A stretch of DNA of 6,014 nucleotides from Burkholderiaceae bacterium (GTDB lineage Bacteria; Pseudomonadota; Gammaproteobacteria; Burkholderiales; Burkholderiaceae_C), in the NCBI GenBank assembly GCA_023262645.1, contig JALRAA010000106.1:1-6014 (forward strand). Direction: 5' to 3'. The notes beneath the pieces are model-generated. The model did not search any database, was not told the DNA's origin, and worked only from the letters and a program-made list of their open reading frames with translations. Positions within the stretch are counted from its first letter, which is position 1. Every line of letters begins with the position of its first letter. The position numbers were made by a program, and so were the translations under genes. This document shows, one piece after another, positions 1 to 6,014 of this stretch.

Positions 1-773
1 TGGTCGACCGCATCACACCTCGACCCACCGCTGAAGTGGGTAAGCGCGTGCGCGAAGCCACCGGCTGGGACGACAAAGCGGCTTTGATGGGCGAGAGTTT
101 TATCCAGTGGGTGATCGAGGACCGGTTCATCAACGGGCGACCCGATTGGCAGCGCGTCGGGGTGCAATTGGTCGATTCGGTGGCCGCCTATGAAGAGGCC
201 AAAATCCGCTTGCTCAATGCCACCCACAGTTGCATTGCTTGGGCGGGCACATTGGCCGGGTATGTGTTTATCCACGAAGGCACACACGACCCGCGCATTC
301 GGCAAATGGCGTATGACTACGTGACCGATGACGCCATTCCCGTCCTGAGTCCCAGCCCGATTGATTTGGCCGCTTACCGAGATGTGGTGTTGGACCGGTT
401 TGGCAACCCCGCCATTGCCGACACCAACCAGCGTGTGGCCATGGATGCTTTTTCAAAAATCCCCGGCATGATCGCACCCACCCTTCGCGACAGATTGGCT
501 CGCCGAGAAAGTATTCGCAGCGTGGCCTTGTTGCCCGCGTTGTTTTTGGCGTATTTGCAGCGTTGGCACCAAGGCTTGATTCCCTACACCTACCAAGACC
601 AAGCCATGGACCCTGCGGTCGGGCATGCCATTTGCGAAGCCGCTGATCCCGTGGCGGCGTTTGCCGCTGACACCACACTGTGGGGAGAGCTGGCGGGAGA
701 TCCCCGTTTATTGCACGCCTTACAAGAGGCCACCCAACGCGTCACAGCGTTCACCCAAGGATATTCCACATGA
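1..773 (+). CDS. dalD: D-arabinitol 4-dehydrogenase (mannitol dehydrogenase family), C-terminal part, 5' truncated by window edge
   Basis: This is a polyol-specific long-chain dehydrogenase that oxidises a sugar alcohol with NAD+, here most likely D-arabinitol to D-xylulose, in the cytoplasm. The reading frame is open from the first base: bases 1-2 fit the end of an ATG, and the next codons give VDRITP, a conserved family motif normally near mid-protein. About 256 residues are present of the usual 450-490, so the N-terminal Rossmann domain lies outside the window. The catalytic K-x4-N-x2-H signature is visible as KIRLLNATH, with Lys at 201-203, Asn at 216-218 and His at 225-227, corresponding to Lys295/Asn300/His303 of Pseudomonas fluorescens mannitol 2-dehydrogenase. 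The Glu three residues before the Lys is also kept. The GTG at 36 is internal and not the real start. The NATHSCIAWAGTL stretch and the xylB partner favour D-arabinitol; mannitol 2-dehydrogenase or fructuronate reductase are the alternatives. Family is near certain, substrate is inferred. Confidence 0.85.
   Translation, partial: VDRITPRPTAEVGKRVREATGWDDKAALMGESFIQWVIEDRFINGRPDWQRVGVQLVDSVAAYEEAKIRLLNATHSCIAWAGTLAGYVFIHEGTHDPRIRQMAYDYVTDDAIPVLSPSPIDLAAYRDVVLDRFGNPAIADTNQRVAMDAFSKIPGMIAPTLRDRLARRESIRSVALLPALFLAYLQRWHQGLIPYTYQDQAMDPAVGHAICEAADPVAAFAADTTLWGELAGDPRLLHALQEATQRVTAFTQGYST
757..761 (+). promoter_or_regulatory. Ribosome binding site for smoS
   Basis: AAGGA lies 8 bases before the ATG at 770, inside the last codons of the upstream dehydrogenase gene. 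It decides the smoS start against the in-frame upstream ATG at 680, which would add 30 residues overlapping dalD that do not resemble a short-chain dehydrogenase N-terminus. Confidence 0.7.
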
Positions 774-1558
774 CTTTACGATTGCAAAAAAAACACGCAT
801 TGCTGACAGGCGCGGCAGGCGGAATTGGTTTGGCAGTGGTGGCTGCATTTGTGCAGCAAGGCGCTTGTTGCACAGTGGCAGACATCGGTTCTGAAGCCAG
901 TCCTGATCTGGCCAAACTCATGGCGGCGCACCCGCAACAGGTGCAGTACATCCCCACAGACGTCACCCGCATGTCGCAGATCACGGCGTTGGTTGAAGCT
1001 GCGGCCAAAAGCTTTGGCCCGATCACCACGTTGTTCAACAACGCTGCTGTGTTCGACATGGCGCCACTGCTGGAAAGTGACGAGGCCATGTACGACAAAT
1101 TGTTCGCCGTCAACGTCAAAGGCGCGTTTTTTGTCATGCAACAAACCTTGGCGCACATGGTGGCCCACCAAGTCAAGGGCGGTGCTGTGATCAACATGGC
1201 TTCTCAAGCCGGGCGTCGAGGTGAAGCCTTGGTGTCGCATTACTGCGCCAGCAAAGCAGCAGTGATCAGTTACACGCAAAGTGCTGCGCTGGCGATGGCG
1301 CCGCACCATATTCGGGTCAATGCCATTTCGCCCGGCGTGATCAACACGCCGATGTGGGCAGGGGTCGATGCCTTGTTTGCCAAGTACGAAAACTTGCCGA
1401 TCGGCGAGAAAAAAAAGCAAGTGGGCCGCGCCGTGCCCTTGGGCTACATGGGCGAGCCTGTGGATATTTGTGGTGCAGCGGTGTTTTTGGCCAGCGATGA
1501 ATCGTCCTACATCACCGCACAAACCTTGAACGTAGATGGTGGTAATGTCATGGGTTGA
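770..1558 (+). CDS. smoS: Sorbitol / L-iditol 2-dehydrogenase, short-chain dehydrogenase family
   Basis: A 262-residue classical short-chain dehydrogenase, likely oxidising D-sorbitol to D-fructose with NAD+ (related enzymes also take L-iditol or galactitol). Visible elements are the cofactor glycine motif TGAAGGIG (residues 13-20), Asp38 at the end of the second strand (typical of NAD rather than NADP preference), NNAA (90-93), Asn115, catalytic Ser145, and Tyr158-x3-Lys162 in YCASK. The substrate-side loop after SPGVINTPMW and the C-terminal YITAQTLNVDGGN block match the Rhodobacter SmoS subgroup as I recall it. The usual length is about 256 residues, so the gene is complete. The ATG overlaps the TGA of the preceding gene as ATGA, indicating translational coupling. 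The sorbitol assignment rests on subgroup resemblance and polyol neighbours; general family membership is certain. Confidence 0.88.
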   Translation: MTLRLQKKHALLTGAAGGIGLAVVAAFVQQGACCTVADIGSEASPDLAKLMAAHPQQVQYIPTDVTRMSQITALVEAAAKSFGPITTLFNNAAVFDMAPLLESDEAMYDKLFAVNVKGAFFVMQQTLAHMVAHQVKGGAVINMASQAGRRGEALVSHYCASKAAVISYTQSAALAMAPHHIRVNAISPGVINTPMWAGVDALFAKYENLPIGEKKKQVGRAVPLGYMGEPVDICGAAVFLASDESSYITAQTLNVDGGNVMG

Positions 1559-1577
1559 GCGGGGCGCTGGCGCTCAA
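1555..1577 (+). other. Stem-loop at the end of smoS
   Basis: A perfect 7-base inverted repeat, TTGAGCG (1555-1561) and CGCTCAA (1571-1577), is separated by a 9-base GC-rich loop. The left arm contains the smoS stop codon. No run of T follows, so a strong intrinsic terminator is unlikely. It could stabilise the upstream mRNA or partly attenuate transcription into the regulator gene. The repeat is seen directly; its function is inferred. Confidence 0.4.
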
Positions 1578-1624
1578 ACTGCATGAGTCGCCGCCGCACC
1601 ACTTGGCAACCCCTGGGCACTTTT

Positions 1625-1629
1625 GGGAG
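1625..1629 (+). promoter_or_regulatory. Ribosome binding site for the AraC-family regulator
   Basis: GGGAG sits 9 bases before the ATG at 1639. It supports that start over the in-frame TTG at 1555, which overlaps the smoS stop codon and has no comparable site in front of it. Confidence 0.6.
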
Positions 1630-1638
1630 TTTCGCAAC

Positions 1639-2574
1639 ATGCCGACCAAGCCTTCGCAATTGCCGCGTCAACACAAACCGGAGTTGGAGTTGGACTTTTC
1701 CCGCTCACCGGATTTGGGTTACGAAGCACCCAACGAGGTGGGCTTTGTGCGTTGTTTGGCGCATGGGTTTCCCACCCCGTTGGCCCGCTGGCATTGCCAT
1801 GACGAATACGAATTGCATTTGATCACCGCCACGTCGGGCAAGGTGTTTGTCGGCGACTGGATCGGCCCGTTTCAGCCTGGACAATTGGTCTTGACCGGGC
1901 CCCGTTTGCCGCACAACTGGGTGACCATGGACATGCCGCCAGGCGGTGTGGCCGAGCGTGATTTGGCGATTCAATTTGCCCATACCCCTTTGCTGATGGC
2001 CAGCCAAACCATTCCCGAATTGGAAGAACTGCTACCGCTGTTAGAGCGCGCACGCCATGGCATAGAGTTTTTTGGCATGGCGGACATGGCCTTGTCGCAT
2101 TGGCACAAAGTGAAATCGCACCATGGCATGCGCCGCTTCACGGCTTTTTGCGAATTTTTATGCGACCTCGCCGCTTGTACCGATTACCGTTTGCTTTCCA
2201 GTGCGCAGTTGCAAAGCGACGATGACGACGCTTCGTTGGACGTGATCAACCGCGTGGTCAACCGCATCACCGAGCAATTGGCAGACAACCATTCGGCCAC
2301 GGCGCTGGCGGCTGAATTGGGCATGAGCGAGAGCCGTTTCAGCCGTTTTTTTCGCAAAGCCACGGGAAACACGTTCACCGATTTCGTCAACCGTGTGCGC
2401 ATCAGCCGTGCCTGTCAGTTGCTGATGGATACCGAGCAGCCCATCCACCATATTTGCTATGAAGTGGGTTTCAACAGCGCGGCCAATTTCAACCGCCGTT
2501 TTTTAGAAATCAAAGGCATGACGCCTTCTGACTTTCGCCGCCAGTCGCTGGGTCGTTTCAGCGGCACACATTGA
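1639..2574 (+). CDS. AraC-family transcriptional regulator of polyol use (MtlR-like)
   Basis: A 311-residue cytoplasmic regulator that probably senses a polyol or ketose and activates the surrounding operon. The N-terminal half has a cupin-like sensor domain: residues 51-93 hold WHCHDEYELH, a VGDW strand, PGQLVLTGP and LPHNW, the layout seen in mannitol-operon regulators such as Pseudomonas MtlR. The C-terminal domain carries two helix-turn-helix units, around residues 219-240 (ATALAAELGMSESRFSRFF) and 268-290 (ICYEVGFNSAANFNRRF), followed by the family-typical KGMTPSDFR. The ATG at 1639 is chosen for its ribosome binding site and for a family-like length of about 300; a TTG at 1555 would add 28 residues. 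It lies between smoS and xylB on the same strand, so it is probably co-transcribed and could regulate its own operon. Family is certain; effector and targets are inferred from neighbours. Confidence 0.85.
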   Translation: MPTKPSQLPRQHKPELELDFSRSPDLGYEAPNEVGFVRCLAHGFPTPLARWHCHDEYELHLITATSGKVFVGDWIGPFQPGQLVLTGPRLPHNWVTMDMPPGGVAERDLAIQFAHTPLLMASQTIPELEELLPLLERARHGIEFFGMADMALSHWHKVKSHHGMRRFTAFCEFLCDLAACTDYRLLSSAQLQSDDDDASLDVINRVVNRITEQLADNHSATALAAELGMSESRFSRFFRKATGNTFTDFVNRVRISRACQLLMDTEQPIHHICYEVGFNSAANFNRRFLEIKGMTPSDFRRQSLGRFSGTH

Positions 2575-2591
2575 CCGCGCAAGCAGGCCGT

Positions 2592-4085
2592 ATGTTTCTC
2601 GGGCTCGACTTAGGCACTTCCGAATTTAAGGCCTTGCTGTTGGATCAGCAGCACCGAATTTGCGCTGTGTCGCGTGTCCCGCTGACCCTGCAAAGACCGG
2701 TGCCCAGTTGGTCAGAGCAATCGCCTGCCGACTGGTGGCAAGCCCTCGAGCAAGCCTTGCAGGAATTGCACGCAACGCACCCGCAGGCTTTGGCGCAAGT
2801 GCAAGCGGTGGGTTTGTCGGGACAAATGCACGGTGCCGTGTTGCTCGGCGAACAGCAACAGGTATTGCGACCAGCCATATTGTGGAACGATGGCCGCAGC
2901 GGTTCGCAATGTGCACAACTGGAGGCCGCGTTACCCACGCTTCGGCAAATCACGGGCAATGTCGCCATGCCGGGTTTCACCGCCCCCAAGCTGCTGTGGT
3001 TGCGCGAGCACGAGCCTGCGGTGTTTGCGCAAACGCACCATGTGCTGTTGCCCAAAGACTGGTTGCGTTGGCGATTGACGGGCGAAATCGCCACCGACAT
3101 GTCGGACGCTTCCGGCACCTTGTGGCTGGCCACCGGACAACGTGCTTGGTCGGACGAGGTGTTGCAAGCTTGCGGTATGCAACGCCGCCAGATGCCGCGT
3201 TTGCATGAGGGCAGCCATGTCGCCGGTTGGCTCAAACCCGAACTTTGTCAGCGCTGGGGCATGCCCGCTCGGGTGGCGGTGGCAGCGGGTGCGGGCGACA
3301 ACGCGGCCAGTGCCGTCGGCATGGGTTTGGTGCAGCCTGGTCAAGGGTTTGTGTCATTGGGCACGTCCGGTGTGATTTTTGTGTGCGCCCAAGCGCATGC
3401 CCCCCATCCTGACAAAGGCTTGCATGCGTTTTGCCATGCGTTGCCAAACCGCTGGCACCAAATGTCGGTGATGCTCAGCGCGGCCAGTGCGCTGACTTGG
3501 GCCGCTGATCAACTGGGGTTTGACGATGAGGCCAGCTTGTTAGGGGCTGCGGCCAATCTGGCGCCATCAGCGCGCGACACCGCCCCTTTGTTTTTCCCCT
3601 ACCTCAGCGGGGAACGCACGCCGCATAACCAACCCTTGGCCACGGCATCGTGGTGGGGATTGACCGCAGCGCACACACGCGCTGACATGGCGTATGCCGT
3701 GGCAGAAGGCGTGGCCTTGGGATTGTGCGACGGACTGCAAGCATTTGGTGCGTCACAGCGTTTAACGGAGAGCTTGTCGCTGGTGGGCGGTGGTTCACGC
3801 AGTGCATGGTGGGCGCAGTTGTTGGCCGATGCGCTCAACACCACGTTGACCATGCACCACGGGGCGCACGAAGGGGCCGCGTTGGGCGCGGCGCGATTGG
3901 CTTGGCTGGCCACCGGGGCCAGCGAAGAAGCCGTGTGTGTGGTGCCGCCCGTCAGCCAGACGTTTGTGCCACAAGCGGATTCAAATGCGATATTGCGCGA
4001 ACGTCATGCACGCTTCACACGCACCGCCCAAGCATTGATGCCTTGGATGGTAAATACAAGTTCGCGCGGTTGGGCTGCTGGTTGA
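2592..4085 (+). CDS. xylB: Xylulokinase, FGGY carbohydrate kinase family
   Basis: A 497-residue cytoplasmic kinase that phosphorylates D-xylulose with ATP to D-xylulose 5-phosphate, feeding the pentose phosphate pathway (E. coli XylB has 484). The N-terminus reads MFLGLDLGTS, putting the phosphate-loop Asp at residue 6 as in E. coli. Other landmarks are GQMHG (77-81, substrate loop), the FGGY signature around 128-140 (GFTAPKLLWLREH), the catalytic Asp236 in AGAGDNAA, SLGTSG (255-260), YLSGERTPHN (337-346) and the nucleotide-binding VGGGSR (398-403). I chose ATG 2592 because family members begin M-x-x-G-x-D. A TTG at 2571 overlapping the regulator's stop as TTGA would add seven residues; neither start has a strong ribosome binding site. 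It follows the regulator by 17 bases and completes the D-arabinitol route begun by the first gene. A ribulokinase or glycerol kinase is less likely given the substrate-loop motif and context. Confidence 0.93.
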   Translation: MFLGLDLGTSEFKALLLDQQHRICAVSRVPLTLQRPVPSWSEQSPADWWQALEQALQELHATHPQALAQVQAVGLSGQMHGAVLLGEQQQVLRPAILWNDGRSGSQCAQLEAALPTLRQITGNVAMPGFTAPKLLWLREHEPAVFAQTHHVLLPKDWLRWRLTGEIATDMSDASGTLWLATGQRAWSDEVLQACGMQRRQMPRLHEGSHVAGWLKPELCQRWGMPARVAVAAGAGDNAASAVGMGLVQPGQGFVSLGTSGVIFVCAQAHAPHPDKGLHAFCHALPNRWHQMSVMLSAASALTWAADQLGFDDEASLLGAAANLAPSARDTAPLFFPYLSGERTPHNQPLATASWWGLTAAHTRADMAYAVAEGVALGLCDGLQAFGASQRLTESLSLVGGGSRSAWWAQLLADALNTTLTMHHGAHEGAALGAARLAWLATGASEEAVCVVPPVSQTFVPQADSNAILRERHARFTRTAQALMPWMVNTSSRGWAAG

Positions 4086-4100
4086 ACAGGGTTCACACCA
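4079..4100. other. Imperfect palindrome across the two convergent stop codons
   Basis: TGAAC (4083-4087) and GTTCA (4091-4095) are separated by AGG, with outer TGGT/ACCA arms after a two-base bulge on one side. The TGA of xylB and the reverse-strand TGA of htpG lie in the opposite arms. It may act as a weak bidirectional transcription end, but the stem is short and no T-run follows on either strand. Only the symmetry is directly supported. Confidence 0.3.
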
Positions 4101-4254
4101 ACAAGGCGTTGACGCGTTTGACATAAGCCGCGGGATCGTCTGGCAAGCCGCCTTCTGCCAACAGCGCTTGGTCAAACAAAATATGCGCCAAATCGTGGAA
4201 ATGCGGATTGGCATCTGCGCTGAGCTTCTTCACCAATGCATGTTCTGCGTTGAC
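4093..4254 (-). pseudogene. htpG: C-terminal tail of htpG, separated by an in-frame stop
   Basis: Fifty-three codons in the same frame as the main htpG body, from just beyond the TAA at 4255-4257 to a TGA at 4093-4095. The translation begins VNAEHALVKKLSAD and continues through HDLAHILFDQALLAEGG to VKRVNALLV, which is the family's normal C-terminal end (E. coli has LNPDHVLVKR, LLLDQALLAE and MNQLLVS at the matching places). This segment forms part of the C-terminal dimerisation helices of Hsp90. It has no start of its own and would be translated only by stop readthrough. Its high preservation suggests a recent lesion or a sequence error, not an old pseudogene. Confidence 0.85.
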
Positions 4255-5757
4255 TTAAATTGGTTTGCTGTCAGGTGCCGCTTGACCGGCTTGCTTCAAC
4301 ATGCGCGCCATTTGCAAAGACACGCCGTGGTCTTTCACCACCAAACACGCCGGTGAATCGACCAGTCGCGTGGTGATGCGCACATCTTCGGCTTTGTCTT
4401 TCAGTGTTTCTTTCAATTTCGCCAGCAAGGGTTTGAGCGTGTCGGCAGCGGCTTCGGCGGCTTTCTTTTCTTCTTCGTCTTGCAGTTTGCCCAAGTCGAA
4501 AGCACCCTTGGCCACACTTTGCAGCGGCGTGCCGTCGAATTCATGCAAAAAGCCCAAGGCCCATTCGTCGACCCGGTCTGACATCAGCAGCACCTCGATG
4601 CCTTTTTTGCGGAAGACTTCCAGTTGCGGGCTGTTGCGGGCAGCTGCGAGGCTGTCGGCGGTCACGTAGTAAATGGCTTCTTGGCCTTCTTTCATGCGCG
4701 CCTTGTAGTCGGCAAACCCGACACTCACCGTGTCGGAGGTGGTGCTGGCAAAACGCAGCAACTTGGCGATTTTTTCTTTGTTGGCAAAGTCCTCGCCCAA
4801 GCCTTCTTTGAGCACCGCACCAAATTCGGCATAAAACTTGGTGTACTTGCCTGCGTCCTGTTTGTCTTCGTCGCTGGCGTCATCCGCCGGCACATCGTGT
4901 TTGGCCAAGTCTTCGAGCATGGACAACACGCGTCGGGTGTTACCTTCGCGAATCGCTTTGACATCGCGGCTCTCTTGTAGCAATTCGCGGCTGACGTTGA
5001 GCGGCAAATCGGCCGAATCCACCACGCCTTTGACAAAGCGCAAATAGGTGGGCATCAAAGCCTCGGCGTCATCCATGATGAACACCCGTTTCACATACAA
5101 CTTGATGCCGGCTTTTTTGTCGCGGTTCCACAAATCGAACGGCGCTTTGGCGGGCAAATACAGCAGTTGCGTGTATTCGGTGCTGCCCTCAACCCGGTTG
5201 TGGCTCCATGCCAGCGGCGCTTCGAAGTCGTGGCTGATGGCTTTGTAAAACTCGGCGTGCTGTTCGTCCGTGATGTCTTTTTTCGGGCGGGTCCACAAGG
5301 CGCTGGCTTTGTTGACGGTTTCCCATTCGTCGGTGACCACCATTTCGCCCGGTTGGTCTTTTTCGCCTTCTTTCCATTCTTCTTTGCGCATGAGTATGGG
5401 CAGAGAAATATGGTCGGAATATTTGTTGATGATGGACTTGAGTTTCCACGTGCTCAGGTATTCGAGGGCGTCTTCACGCACATGCAAAATGATGTGGGTG
5501 CCGCGCTTGTCTTGGGTGATGGACTCCACCTCGAAGTCGCCGCTGCCGCCACTGGTCCAACGCACGCCTTGCTCGGCGGGCAAACCGGCGCGGCGGGTTT
5601 CCACCACGATTTTGTCGGCAACGATGAAGCCGGAATAAAAACCGACACCGAATTGACCGATCAGCGCGCCCTGGTCTTTGGCGTCCGTCTGTTGGTCGCC
5701 TGAGAGTTTGCTCATGAAGTCTCGCGTGCCGCTTTTGGCAATGGTGCCCAGGTGGCC
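4255..5757 (-). CDS. htpG: Molecular chaperone HtpG (bacterial Hsp90), missing N-terminus and prematurely stopped
   Basis: HtpG is the cytosolic ATP-dependent Hsp90 chaperone that acts as a dimer on client proteins together with DnaK. The family frame begins at about 5757 with HLGTIAKSGTRDF, then IGQFGVGFYS (the glycine-rich ATP-lid region of the GHKL fold), the middle domain with LPLNVSRELLQ (the Arg corresponds to catalytic Arg336 of E. coli), and the C-terminal domain up to APDSKPI before TAA at 4255-4257. About 499 residues are present against 620-650 normally. Missing upstream are the ELISNASDA and DNGIGM motifs with the catalytic Glu and ATP-binding Asp. Upstream of 5757 the match stops and a TAG appears in frame at 5767-5769. 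The ATG at 5713-5715 is an internal methionine with no sign of being a real start. As written, the product could neither bind ATP nor dimerise properly. Family identity is certain; whether the damage is biological is open. Confidence 0.93.
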   Translation of the reverse strand, partial: GHLGTIAKSGTRDFMSKLSGDQQTDAKDQGALIGQFGVGFYSGFIVADKIVVETRRAGLPAEQGVRWTSGGSGDFEVESITQDKRGTHIILHVREDALEYLSTWKLKSIINKYSDHISLPILMRKEEWKEGEKDQPGEMVVTDEWETVNKASALWTRPKKDITDEQHAEFYKAISHDFEAPLAWSHNRVEGSTEYTQLLYLPAKAPFDLWNRDKKAGIKLYVKRVFIMDDAEALMPTYLRFVKGVVDSADLPLNVSRELLQESRDVKAIREGNTRRVLSMLEDLAKHDVPADDASDEDKQDAGKYTKFYAEFGAVLKEGLGEDFANKEKIAKLLRFASTTSDTVSVGFADYKARMKEGQEAIYYVTADSLAAARNSPQLEVFRKKGIEVLLMSDRVDEWALGFLHEFDGTPLQSVAKGAFDLGKLQDEEEKKAAEAAADTLKPLLAKLKETLKDKAEDVRITTRLVDSPACLVVKDHGVSLQMARMLKQAGQAAPDSKPI

Positions 5758-5815
5758 CGCATAACCCTAGCCGTGCAGACCTTGGTCTAACTAAGTGCAA
5801 TTACGATTAGAAGCC
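5758..5815. other. Junction / intergenic segment between truncated htpG and murJ
   Basis: htpG homology ends near 5755 in the middle of a conserved region, and the actinobacterial-looking murJ begins at 5816. In between, one plus-strand frame reads ITLAVQTLV and ends at TAA 5788-5790, which could be the last codons of a gene upstream of murJ in its native genome, but this is too short to identify. AGACC-TT-GGTCT (5777-5788) is a small inverted repeat. I see no convincing promoter. Confidence 0.5.
5809..5813 (+). promoter_or_regulatory. Possible ribosome binding site for murJ
   Basis: AGAAG lies 2 bases before the ATG at 5816 and 8 bases before the in-frame ATG at 5822. The spacing favours 5822 as the true start. 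Confidence 0.4.
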
Positions 5816-6014
5816 ATGGCTATGCCCACCGCCCGTTCGGGTCTGCTGCGAGCCAATCTCACTGTGGCCAGTGGCACTGCGCTAAGTCGACTTACGGGCC
5901 TTGCTCGCATCATTGTTTTTGGCATTGTTGTCGGCCAGACCGCTCTCGCCGACGCTTACGACATCGCAAACAATGCACCCAATGTTGTTTACGAATTATT
6001 GCTCGGAGGCATTC
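5816..6014 (+). CDS. murJ: Lipid II flippase MurJ (MviN), N-terminal part, 3' truncated by window edge
   Basis: MurJ is an inner-membrane MOP-family transporter that flips the peptidoglycan precursor lipid II to the outer face of the membrane. Only the first 64-66 residues are present; full-length proteins have about 500 or more. Counting from the ATG at 5822, the hydrophobic first helix contains SGTALSRLTGLAR, followed by IIVFGIVVGQTALADAYDIA and NNAPNVVYELLLGGI. Arg23, Arg29 and Asp44 align with the essential Arg18, Arg24 and Asp39 of E. coli MurJ. The YELLLGG ending of this block is typical of actinobacterial MurJ and unlike the proteobacterial LRRIFAEGAF version. ATG 5816 and ATG 5822 are both possible starts; the second has better ribosome binding site spacing. 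It runs divergently from the broken htpG, an unexpected neighbour. Confidence 0.85.
   Translation, partial: MAMPTARSGLLRANLTVASGTALSRLTGLARIIVFGIVVGQTALADAYDIANNAPNVVYELLLGGI

Noticed and set aside
36..38. GTG as the start of a complete 245-residue protein
   Set aside because: The frame is open to the window edge and the codons before it encode the conserved VDRITP motif, so this is an internal valine of a longer gene.
785..1417. Two runs of eight A within smoS (about 786-793 and 1409-1416) as possible phase-variable or slippage sites
   Set aside because: Both encode lysines in a normal, uninterrupted family sequence and no alternative frame of interest follows them.
776..1522. 248-residue open frame on the minus strand opposite smoS
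   Set aside because: It lies wholly antisense to a clear short-chain dehydrogenase, has a His/Arg/Cys-rich composition with no recognisable domain, and is expected from the GC-rich codon pattern.
2645..3235. 196-residue open frame on the minus strand opposite xylB
   Set aside because: Cysteine- and serine-rich shadow of the xylulokinase gene without any family motif.
5167..5703. 178-residue plus-strand open frame opposite htpG
   Set aside because: Phenylalanine- and glycine-rich shadow of a well-supported htpG frame; no independent motif or ribosome binding site seen.
5713..5715. ATG as a genuine htpG start giving a naturally short Hsp90
   Set aside because: Conserved family sequence continues in frame for at least 13 residues upstream of it, and a protein starting here would lack nearly the whole ATP site.
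5777..5788. AGACC-TT-GGTCT inverted repeat as an operator for murJ
   Set aside because: Five-base arms are too short to support an operator call, and the site lies next to a suspected assembly joint.
5782..5807. TTGGTC / TACGAT as a promoter for murJ
   Set aside because: The spacing is about 14 bases and both hexamers are poor matches.

Overview
The window has two parts that probably do not come from the same genome. Positions 1 to about 5757 look betaproteobacterial. The proteins resemble those of Comamonadaceae (a freshwater Limnohabitans/Rhodoferax type would fit), judged from recalled family sequences and not from a search. Positions from about 5770 to 6014 hold the start of a murJ lipid II flippase gene whose protein looks actinobacterial. 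I read the boundary at about 5755-5770 as a likely chimeric contig joint, though a real rearrangement cannot be excluded from sequence alone.

Positions 1-4085, plus strand, form a compact polyol catabolism operon. It begins with the C-terminal half of a mannitol dehydrogenase family protein, most like D-arabinitol 4-dehydrogenase (dalD). A four-base ATGA overlap leads into a short-chain dehydrogenase of the sorbitol/L-iditol 2-dehydrogenase type (smoS). An 80-base gap with a stem-loop leads into an AraC-family regulator with an N-terminal cupin-like sensor domain, similar in layout to mannitol-operon regulators such as MtlR. The last gene is xylB (xylulokinase). The two dehydrogenases would oxidise polyols to ketoses (D-arabinitol to D-xylulose, sorbitol to fructose). 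XylB would phosphorylate D-xylulose for the pentose phosphate pathway. The transporter and fructokinase expected in such clusters are not in the window and could lie upstream of position 1.

Positions 4093 to about 5757, minus strand, hold htpG (bacterial Hsp90), convergent with xylB and only 7 bases away. The gene is damaged in two ways. Its first 90 or so codons, including most of the ATP-binding site, are missing at the junction. A TAA stop at 4255-4257 also cuts off 53 otherwise well-preserved C-terminal codons.

Positions 5816-6014, plus strand, hold the first 64-66 codons of murJ, running off the window end. I found no RNA genes, CRISPR arrays, insertion sequences or phage genes, and no stretch over 300 bases without a gene. 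I see no undescribed biological system here; the notable points are the junction and the broken htpG.
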